Shown here: in pieces, positions 37,244 through 44,059 of the stretch | Numbering within the stretch: position 1 is the first letter of the stretch | Layout: each line of letters begins with the position of its first letter | Origin: Opitutales bacterium | GTDB taxonomy: Bacteria; Verrucomicrobiota; Verrucomicrobiia; Opitutales; Opitutaceae | DNA length: 64,000 nt | Reading direction: 5' to 3' | NCBI GenBank assembly: GCA_018700525.1 | Contig: JABITN010000171.1 | Location: forward strand, 33,411-97,410 | The notes under the pieces: model-generated | Told to the model about the DNA's origin: nothing | Databases searched by the model: none | The model's input: only the letters and a program-made list of their open reading frames with translations | Program-made: the position numbers and the translations under genes

Positions 37244-37485
37244 TCTGGATATTCGATTCCATTATTCTAATTTTCTTGGTGGTCACGGCGATTATCTCAT
37301 TGCAGGTAAAAGACCTGCTTAGTGCTGCGATGATCTTTGGCGTTTACAGCTTTCTCATGTGCTTGCTTTGGGCAGGCATGGCGGCAGTCGATGTCGCTTT
37401 CACCGAAGCAGCGGTGGGCGCGGGCGTTAGCGCCGTATTCCTAATCGCTACTGTGCTGCGCACGTCAAGGAGGTCATCAGATTGA
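37240..37485 (+). CDS. Mrp subunit A C-terminal-like domain (DUF4040), MbhD-like
   Basis: 81 residues from the ATG at 37240, which overlaps the mrpG stop. It has three helices and the signature LQVKDLLSAAMIFGVYSFLM followed by AAVDVAFTEAAVGAGVSAV. This is the DUF4040 module that in long MrpA proteins lies near the C-terminus. Here it is a free-standing gene, as MbhD is in Mbh hydrogenase operons. An earlier in-frame start at 37204 would lie inside mrpG and is not needed. Confidence 0.9.
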   Translation: MIWIFDSIILIFLVVTAIISLQVKDLLSAAMIFGVYSFLMCLLWAGMAAVDVAFTEAAVGAGVSAVFLIATVLRTSRRSSD

Positions 37486-38234
37486 AAATTCTAGCACTTA
37501 TCGCCATAGCGCTAACAGGTTGGCTCTTAATGTCTGCTGTAAGCGATTTTCCAGATTGGGGCGACCCCCATTCTCCCGCCAATAGCTATCGCTTGTCCCA
37601 GGGGTATATTACGGAGACCTTTCCGGAAACCAGCGTTCCGAATATGGTGACTGCCGTACTCGCCGATTATCGTGGATACGATACGATGTTCGAGACCGTT
37701 GTTATCTTCACAGCCGGAATCGCAATCATCGCAATTCTCCGCCGCTACGGTCCGAAGGACAAAGTCGTGCCGGAACAAAAGCTCTATAAGAAGGAACCCG
37801 ATCTGATCGTGGAAACGACTTGTCGCTTGATGATCCCCATCATCCAACTATTCGCCCTCTACGTCGTCGCGCATGGGCACCATAGTCCAGGAGGCGGATT
37901 CCAGGGCGGCGTTATTTTCGGAGCGAGTTTCATTTTACTCGCCCTCGCTCGCGACTTGCAGGCCGCTCAGAAATGGGTGCCCGAAAACCGAATACTCAAC
38001 CTCGCAGGCATTGGAATTTTTATATACTCAGGATTCGGTTTTCTTTGTCTGCTACTTGGCAGCAACTTCCTTGACTACTCCATCCTCCACAAAGTGATGG
38101 GCGTCACACCGATCGAAGCACGCTCCCATAGCATGCTGGGAGTCGAAATAGGCGTGGCCTTCACCGTTGCCGCAATCATGTTCTCGATTTATTCCAACCT
38201 AGCCTCCAAAGGCGAAATGAAGGAGGGCCTCTAA
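37482..38234 (+). CDS. Fused MrpA''/MbhE-like and MrpB (MnhB) subunit
   Basis: 250 residues starting at a TTG that overlaps the previous stop. The N-terminal 90 residues (VLADYRGYDTMFETVVIFTA) match the MbhE/extreme MrpA C-terminal segment. The rest is an MnhB domain: IQLFALYVVAHGHHSPGGGF, then QGGVIFGASFILLALARD. About six helices. Many bacteria encode these as the end of mrpA plus mrpB; the fusion here joins them in one protein. Confidence 0.88.
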   Translation: MKILALIAIALTGWLLMSAVSDFPDWGDPHSPANSYRLSQGYITETFPETSVPNMVTAVLADYRGYDTMFETVVIFTAGIAIIAILRRYGPKDKVVPEQKLYKKEPDLIVETTCRLMIPIIQLFALYVVAHGHHSPGGGFQGGVIFGASFILLALARDLQAAQKWVPENRILNLAGIGIFIYSGFGFLCLLLGSNFLDYSILHKVMGVTPIEARSHSMLGVEIGVAFTVAAIMFSIYSNLASKGEMKEGL

Positions 38235-38239
38235 TTCAA

Positions 38240-38704
38240 ATGGAAATATTCGAAGCTATTTCAACGAAGATCAATTACTGGGTCTACATAGTAATCATGA
38301 TGATCGGACTCTACGCGATGATCGCGAAGAACAACATGATCAAGAAATTGATCGGCATGTCTATCTTCCAGACCGCGATCATCCTCTTCTACGTTTCCAT
38401 TGGAGTCAAAGAAGGAGCAACCATTCCGATCCTCTATCACGACCAAGTGCACGGAGCTCACGACGATCACCACGAAGCGGATACGTCTCACGGCGAAAAC
38501 GGAGTCGTGGAAAGCCACGCAACGGATATTCACATCAACCCAGACGAATTCACTAATCCGCTTGTTCACGTCCTCATGCTCACAGCAATCGTCGTTGGCG
38601 TCAGTACTCTCGGAGTCGGCCTCGCTATCACCCAGAAGCTACATCGAGAATACGGTTCGATCGAAGAACACGAAATCCTTGAATTAATCAAGTCCGGCAA
38701 ATGA
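38240..38704 (+). CDS. mrpC: Mrp antiporter subunit C (NuoK-like) with His-rich loop
   Basis: 154 residues against about 113 for usual MrpC. Three NuoK-like helices are present: the first with YWVYIVIMMIGLYAMIAKNN, the second LIGMSIFQTAIILFYVSIG, and the third with VLMLTAIVVGVSTLGVGLAI. Between helices two and three lies an insertion of about 40 residues rich in His, Asp and Glu (HGAHDDHHEADTSHGENG). The extra loop could bind metal ions or sense pH. The gene overlaps the next by 4 bases. Confidence 0.9.
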   Translation: MEIFEAISTKINYWVYIVIMMIGLYAMIAKNNMIKKLIGMSIFQTAIILFYVSIGVKEGATIPILYHDQVHGAHDDHHEADTSHGENGVVESHATDIHINPDEFTNPLVHVLMLTAIVVGVSTLGVGLAITQKLHREYGSIEEHEILELIKSGK

Positions 38705-40221
38705 TTGAACAGTCTCCTGCCTTAATTCTCCTCCCTCCTTTCCTTGTCGCCATTATCGTGGCATTGGTGGGCTTTCGCTACCAGAAGGTATGCTTTCCTC
38801 TCACGATTCTGAGCCTCGCAGGCTCGGTTGCGGCGAGCATCGTCACTTTGATGCGAGTCATCGAAAGTGGAACGATTCGCTACTTCATGGCGGGATGGGC
38901 TCCTCCGTTTGGAATCGAATTCCGCATAGACGGATTAAACGCCTTAGTGGCCGTAGCCGTTTCCAGCGTCGGATTGCTCGCTGCGATCTATTCGAAGAAT
39001 CGCGTTCCTGAGGAGACCTCAGACAAGGTTTCCCAGTACTACACGCTCTTCCTGCTGCTCTTAACAGGACTGCTCGGCATGGTGATTACCGGCGATGCGT
39101 TCAATCTTTACGTTATGCTAGAAGTGGCCGCCCTAACAAGCTATGCTCTCATTGCTATGGGCCCCAAGCGGGCTACGCTCGCAGCTTACAAGTATGTCAT
39201 CATGGGAACGATCGGAGCATCGTTCTACCTCTTAGGAGTCGGCTACCTTTACATTAAGACCGGTTCGCTGAATATGTTCGATATCCATGAGGTATTGAAG
39301 GCGAACGATCTCTTCGGATCTCCAGCGATTTTAGTCGCTTTCGTAATGATCACGGTCGGCGTTTGGATCAAGATGGCGTTCTTCCCTTTGCATGCGTGGT
39401 TACCGAACTCCTACGCTTACGCACCTACTACGAGTAGCGCCATACTCGGGCCACTTGTCACGAAGGTCATGATTTACGTCATGATCCGTCTCACTCTCAC
39501 TGTATTCGGAGTTGAATACACCTTTGTTCAGCTCGACTGGAGCAACATCGTCGTCTGGATGTCCGTTCTGGCGATTTTGGCTGGATCGATTTCCGCTCTC
39601 GCTCAGACCGATCTGCGAAAGATGCTCGCCTTCCTCATCATCGCAGAAGTCGGGTACATGGTCGGCGGCGTTTGGCTGGCTGACGAAACCGGCATGATTG
39701 GCGCGATTTACCACGTCATAGCCGATGCGTTCATGACGCTTTGCGTATTCCTTTTCGCTGGTATCCTTTTCGCCAAAACCGGCAAAAGAGACCTCTCGGC
39801 GATGGACGGCCAATTCAAAAAAATGCCGCTCACGCTTGTCGGTTTTCTAGTAGGAGCCTTCTCGCTCATCGGCATTCCGCCAACGGCTGGTTTTTTCAGC
39901 AAGTGGTACCTCATTCAAGGTGGCATCAATTCAGGACATTATGAATATGTGATAGCATTGCTCATATCGAGCCTGATCAACGCCGTCCTATTCTTCCGCA
40001 TGATTGAAATCGCATACTTCGGGGTAAAACCTGCGGAAGGTCACGATCATCATCAATCCGACGATCACGATACCGGACGATCCGAAGCTTCAGCATCGAT
40101 GCTGATTCCATTGCTTGTCACCGCGGCCCTACTTCTCCTTATCGGCATCTTCAATAAAGACATCGTCGTGATCATAACCGACTTCGTCTCTCCCTTTAAC
40201 ATAGCATCCGGCGCTCGCTAA
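38701..40221 (+). CDS. mrpD: Mrp antiporter subunit D-type (first copy)
   Basis: 506 residues and about fourteen helices, a NuoN/NuoM-related proton-conducting subunit. Key features: LYVMLEVAALTSYALIAMG with the conserved Glu, KYVIMGTIGASFYLLGVGYL, and MAFFPLHAWLPNSYAYAPTT with the conserved Lys/His region. The cytoplasmic C-terminus carries a His/Asp stretch (EGHDHHQSDDHDTG), similar in style to the MrpC loop. One of three D-type proteins in the operon. Confidence 0.92.
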   Translation: MIEQSPALILLPPFLVAIIVALVGFRYQKVCFPLTILSLAGSVAASIVTLMRVIESGTIRYFMAGWAPPFGIEFRIDGLNALVAVAVSSVGLLAAIYSKNRVPEETSDKVSQYYTLFLLLLTGLLGMVITGDAFNLYVMLEVAALTSYALIAMGPKRATLAAYKYVIMGTIGASFYLLGVGYLYIKTGSLNMFDIHEVLKANDLFGSPAILVAFVMITVGVWIKMAFFPLHAWLPNSYAYAPTTSSAILGPLVTKVMIYVMIRLTLTVFGVEYTFVQLDWSNIVVWMSVLAILAGSISALAQTDLRKMLAFLIIAEVGYMVGGVWLADETGMIGAIYHVIADAFMTLCVFLFAGILFAKTGKRDLSAMDGQFKKMPLTLVGFLVGAFSLIGIPPTAGFFSKWYLIQGGINSGHYEYVIALLISSLINAVLFFRMIEIAYFGVKPAEGHDHHQSDDHDTGRSEASASMLIPLLVTAALLLLIGIFNKDIVVIITDFVSPFNIASGAR

Positions 40222-40222
40222 T

Positions 40223-41713
40223 ATGTCACCGACGAACATCACCAGCTTCACTCCGGTCCTCGCCTGCATCGTTTCCCTCCTGGCGGTCCTTCCTATCATT
40301 TTGCTTAGGAGCAAACCGAATCTTCGGGAAGGCGCGACATTTGCGGCAGGAATCCTCAAATTTGGACTGGTCGTCTCCATGCTGCCGACGATTCTCGCCG
40401 GTACAACGATCTCGTATACGCTTTGGGAGATCGTCCCGAATTTGACAATCGGGTTTCGTGTCGATGGACTGGGAATGCTCTTTGCGTTGGTAGCCTCCTC
40501 TCTGTGGATCGTCACTTCGCTCTACTCGATCGGCTACATGCGCGGGCTTAAGGAACATTCGCAAACGCGTTTCTACTCCTTCTTCGCCGTTTCTCTATCG
40601 GCCACGATCGGCGTAGCATTTGCGGCCAACCTCTTCACCCTCTATCTCTTCTACGAAATGCTTTCGCTAGCGACCTATCCGCTGGTGACGCATCATCAAG
40701 ACAAGGAAGCGCGGACCGGCGGTCGTACCTATTTGACCCATCTGCTTACGACCTCGATTGGTTTCGTTTTGCCTGCTCTCATTTTCGTTTTCTTAAAAAC
40801 AGGCGGCAGCATGGAATTCGCAAGCAGTGGTTTCCTAAAAGGCTACATTGGCGAAACCGAGGCCCTAGTCCTCCTGCTTCTTTTCACCTTTGGATTCGCG
40901 AAATCCGGGCTCATGCCCTTCCACTCTTGGCTTCCCGGAGCCATGGTCGCTCCTACTCCGGTCAGCGCATTGCTTCATGCAGTGGCTGTGGTCAAGGTTG
41001 GCGTCTTTTGCATTTTGCGCGTCTACTCAGGAGTATTCGGAATTGACTTTCTAAAGGAACTGGACCTGGGAACCATTATTACCTGGATCGCTGCCTGCAC
41101 GATCATCGTCTCGTCTCTGATAGCTTTGTCGCAAGACAATCTAAAGAGACGATTGGCGTTTTCCACAATTGGTCAGCTTTCCTACATCATATTGGGAATG
41201 GCTTTGCTTACTCCCATGGGAGCTACCGGCAGCATGATGCATATTGCGATGCATGCGTTTGGAAAAATAACCTTGTTCTTTTGCGCTGGAGCAATCTTCG
41301 AGGCTACGGGAAAAAAGAATATAAGCCAAATGGTAGGAATCGGGAAACGCATGCCGATTACCATGATCGCTTTTTTTATTGGTTCGCTAAGCATCGTCGG
41401 CATTCCCCTCGCGGGAGGTTTCTGGAGCAAATTCCACTTGCTTTATGGAACCGTGCAGGAAGGGCAATACGCCATGCTGGCAGTGCTGCTGACTAGTTCG
41501 CTACTGAATGCCGCCTACTTCTTCCCGATCGTTTTCAAAGCGTTTTTCTGTAAACCTGGGGAATCTCAATTCGAAGACAAAGTAGAGGAAGCCCATCCGG
41601 CTGCAGTCGCCGCGCTTTCCTTTACTGCTCTAGCTACAGTCGTGTTCTTTTTCTATCCCGAACCTTTTTATTCATTGGCGGAAGCCGCAGCTAGCCAATT
41701 CACAAACTTTTGA
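40223..41713 (+). CDS. Mrp antiporter subunit D-type (second copy)
   Basis: 496 residues, about fourteen helices. SIGYMRGLKEHSQTRFYSFF, LYLFYEMLSLATYPLVTHHQ and SGLMPFHSWLPGAMVAPTPV show it to be a D/ND5-like proton-conducting subunit with intact conserved Glu and His. It is close to MrpD-like proteins rather than to the long MrpA. It follows the first D copy by one base. It probably supplies an additional cation or proton path. Confidence 0.9.
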   Translation: MSPTNITSFTPVLACIVSLLAVLPIILLRSKPNLREGATFAAGILKFGLVVSMLPTILAGTTISYTLWEIVPNLTIGFRVDGLGMLFALVASSLWIVTSLYSIGYMRGLKEHSQTRFYSFFAVSLSATIGVAFAANLFTLYLFYEMLSLATYPLVTHHQDKEARTGGRTYLTHLLTTSIGFVLPALIFVFLKTGGSMEFASSGFLKGYIGETEALVLLLLFTFGFAKSGLMPFHSWLPGAMVAPTPVSALLHAVAVVKVGVFCILRVYSGVFGIDFLKELDLGTIITWIAACTIIVSSLIALSQDNLKRRLAFSTIGQLSYIILGMALLTPMGATGSMMHIAMHAFGKITLFFCAGAIFEATGKKNISQMVGIGKRMPITMIAFFIGSLSIVGIPLAGGFWSKFHLLYGTVQEGQYAMLAVLLTSSLLNAAYFFPIVFKAFFCKPGESQFEDKVEEAHPAAVAALSFTALATVVFFFYPEPFYSLAEAAASQFTNF

Positions 41714-41724
41714 TTCCATTCATT

Positions 41725-41883
41725 ATGCATCAAGAAGAAGAACAAGAAATAAAGATACTTTCACATGAACCTTGGGCTGGTTTCAAAAAGGCTTTCATCA
41801 TCGTTTTCGCCCTACTTTCGATCTACCTATTGATCATATTGCTGTCCTCGCCAGACGGAGGAGCGGCCCACCTTCACCATTAA
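41725..41883 (+). CDS. Small single-helix membrane protein in the Mrp operon
   Basis: 52 residues. An acidic N-terminus (MHQEEEQEIKIL) precedes one transmembrane helix (AFIIVFALLSIYLLIILL, about residues 24-41) and a His-ending tail (AAHLHH). It starts 11 bases after the second D gene and ends 38 bases before the next small gene, so it is plausibly translated with them. No family was recognised. A structural role at the membrane arm is likely from position alone. Confidence 0.65.
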   Translation: MHQEEEQEIKILSHEPWAGFKKAFIIVFALLSIYLLIILLSSPDGGAAHLHH

Positions 41884-41921
41884 CCAGTTGCCCTCCGAAA
41901 ATTCTATTAACGCATTCAACA

Positions 41922-42173
41922 ATGAGCGATTCATCTCATAAGTCAAAAACCGCAAAAGCCATCATCGTAGGGCTATTCATTACCTGTGCCCTGGGAGCGT
42001 TGGTCGACCTTCTATTCCTATCCGATTCATTCGATAAACACGCTGCTTTCGAATGGGAAAATTGGCCTGGATTCTATGCGGTTTACGGATTCGTGGCCTG
42101 CGTTCTACTTGTATTAGTGTCAAAATACATCCTTCGCCCACTGGTAATGCGAGACGAGGACTACTATGAATAA
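41922..42173 (+). CDS. Small two-helix membrane protein in the Mrp operon
   Basis: 83 residues from the ATG at 41922. Two hydrophobic segments (AIIVGLFITCALGALVDLLF and YAVYGFVACVLLVLVSKYIL) flank a Phe/Asp/Trp-rich loop (DKHAAFEWENWPGF). A charged C-terminus (MRDEDYYE) follows. It overlaps the third D gene by 8 bases. Similar small proteins with a PGFYAxYGF-like motif occur next to D-type subunits in some Mrp-like clusters, but I cannot name the family. Confidence 0.75.
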   Translation: MSDSSHKSKTAKAIIVGLFITCALGALVDLLFLSDSFDKHAAFEWENWPGFYAVYGFVACVLLVLVSKYILRPLVMRDEDYYE

Positions 42174-43941
42174 TCCACTTCCTCCACAGTTGATTATCCT
42201 CATTGGAGGTTTGCTGATTCCACTTTTCAAAGGCAAACTGAGGTTAGTATACATGCTGGCTCTGCCATTATTCGCTTTTTTCAATTACCTAAAATTGGAA
42301 GAAGGCATTTATTGGACCTACTCTTTCCTTAGTTTCGACTTGGTTCTGGGTCGAGTGGATAAATTGAGTCTGATTTTTCTGAATGTATTTATCGTGATCA
42401 CCGTTATCGCGGTTATCTACAATAGCCACGTGAAGGGGAAAATGGAGCATTTCTCAGGTTTTCTCTACGCAGGCAGCGCGATGGGAGTGATTTTAGCTGG
42501 AGACTTGATTACATTTTTCATCTTCTGGGAACTCCTTACCGTTGGGGCAGCCTTCCTTATCCTCGTTCGAAAATCTTCCCGTTCGCTCGGGGCAGCGACA
42601 CGTTACTTATTGGTTCACGTGGTCGGGGGATTGGTCTTATTGGCAGGAATCGTTTTATATATCAATGAGAACGGATCAGCGGATTTCGGCCATATCGGAC
42701 TAAATGGCATTTCCAGTTACTTTATATTCTTTGGCTTCGGGGTAAATTGTGCCTGGCCGATTGTGCACTCCTGGCTATCCGACACCTATCCGGAATCCAC
42801 CGCGGGAGGGATTATATTTATGGCCACGTTTACCACGAAGGCCGCCATATACGCCCTGCTCAGAGGTTTCCCCGGAGAGCCATCCCTTGTTTGGATTGGA
42901 GTTGGCATGGCTACGTTTCCCATCTTCTACGCAGTTATTGAAAATGACCTTCGAAAAGTATTAGCCTACAGCTTGATCAATCAGGTAGGTTTCATGGTAG
43001 TTGGCATTGGTATCGGGACGGGCCTTTCGATGAATGGTTCGGCGGCTCACGTCTATAGCGACATTCTATTCAAGGGCCTCTTATTCATGTCCGTCGGTGC
43101 AGTGATGCATCAAACAGGCAAGGTCAAAGCAACCGAGCTAGGCGGCCTTTTCAAGAGTATGCCGTTTACTGGCACCTGTTGTATGATCGGGGCAGCGTCT
43201 ATATCCGCGTTTCCGCTCTTCAGTGGATTCGTCAGCAAATCCATTATCATGTCTTCGGCTGCGGAAGGAAATCGACCCATAGTATGGCTCGCATTGCTCT
43301 TCGCATCTGCTGGAGTTTTCCACCACGCAGGTATCAAGATTCCATTTTTCGCATTCTTCTCTCACGATTCGGGCATTCGCGTAAAAGAAGCGCCGATTAA
43401 TATGCGTATAGCCATGGGAATAACAGCGGTGGGGTGTATTGCCATTGGAATCTTTCCAGATCAAACGATCTACCCGCTACTGCCGTTCGAGGCTCCCGTC
43501 TACGAGCCCTATACGCTTGCCCATGTCACGGGCCAAACCTTGCTATTGTTGTTCTCCGCTCTCGCCTTTACCCTTCTCCTTTTGGGCGGTATTTATCCAG
43601 CTGAAATCCGTGCCATCAATATCGATTCCGATTGGATCTACCGCAAAGGAGGCAAGGCGTTCTACGCGGTCATGGACAAGAGCCTCAACTATATCAATGC
43701 CCTCGCCTACAAAAGCTTGATAGCGGGAGTAACGAACAATCTGTGCAAGATGGCCAAAGAAGGCCCGACCAGAGCGATGATTCTCATACTCACTCCAATC
43801 TGGGAAGTCTCCGGAGTCAGCGCCGAACAGCAGACCGACCTAAAGAAAAACCTCCGCAACCACGTAGAAAACGGCGTCTTCCCAATCGGAATCACCGCAT
43901 TCCTATCAGTCGTATTGCTCGGGATACTGTTCTTCTTTTAA
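42166..43941 (+). CDS. Mrp antiporter subunit D-type (third copy, diverged)
   Basis: 591 residues, about fourteen helices plus an extended C-terminus. ITFFIFWELLTVGAAFLILV has the conserved Glu of the antiporter-like family, and FGVNCAWPIVHSWLSDTYPE matches the HAWLPDAY-type motif. The N-terminus begins directly with hydrophobic residues (PPQLIILIGGLLIPLFKGKL). Compared with the other two D copies, the C-terminal 120 residues (from KSLNYINALAYK onward) are extra and include a last helix. It is the final gene of the operon. Confidence 0.88.
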   Translation: MNNPLPPQLIILIGGLLIPLFKGKLRLVYMLALPLFAFFNYLKLEEGIYWTYSFLSFDLVLGRVDKLSLIFLNVFIVITVIAVIYNSHVKGKMEHFSGFLYAGSAMGVILAGDLITFFIFWELLTVGAAFLILVRKSSRSLGAATRYLLVHVVGGLVLLAGIVLYINENGSADFGHIGLNGISSYFIFFGFGVNCAWPIVHSWLSDTYPESTAGGIIFMATFTTKAAIYALLRGFPGEPSLVWIGVGMATFPIFYAVIENDLRKVLAYSLINQVGFMVVGIGIGTGLSMNGSAAHVYSDILFKGLLFMSVGAVMHQTGKVKATELGGLFKSMPFTGTCCMIGAASISAFPLFSGFVSKSIIMSSAAEGNRPIVWLALLFASAGVFHHAGIKIPFFAFFSHDSGIRVKEAPINMRIAMGITAVGCIAIGIFPDQTIYPLLPFEAPVYEPYTLAHVTGQTLLLLFSALAFTLLLLGGIYPAEIRAINIDSDWIYRKGGKAFYAVMDKSLNYINALAYKSLIAGVTNNLCKMAKEGPTRAMILILTPIWEVSGVSAEQQTDLKKNLRNHVENGVFPIGITAFLSVVLLGILFFF

Positions 43942-43964
43942 AGGTTTAACACGCCGATTCAATC

Positions 43965-44051
43965 GTAGGGCTTGCGCTTGCGCCGCGTTGTCTGAGTTCA
44001 ATTTGCACCTTCCATCGCGGCACGGTCCACGCTGAGCGGGACCGGCCCTAC
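43965..44051. repeat. Palindromic intergenic repeat, copy B
   Basis: It begins GTAGGGCTTGCGCTTGCGCC, has the internal ATCGCGGCACGG block, and ends CCGGCCCTAC, giving an inverted repeat. It matches the family member at 19423-19498. Lying between the convergent Mrp and formate dehydrogenase operons, it could also serve as a shared terminator. Confidence 0.8.
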
Positions 44052-44059
44052 GTTAAAGT

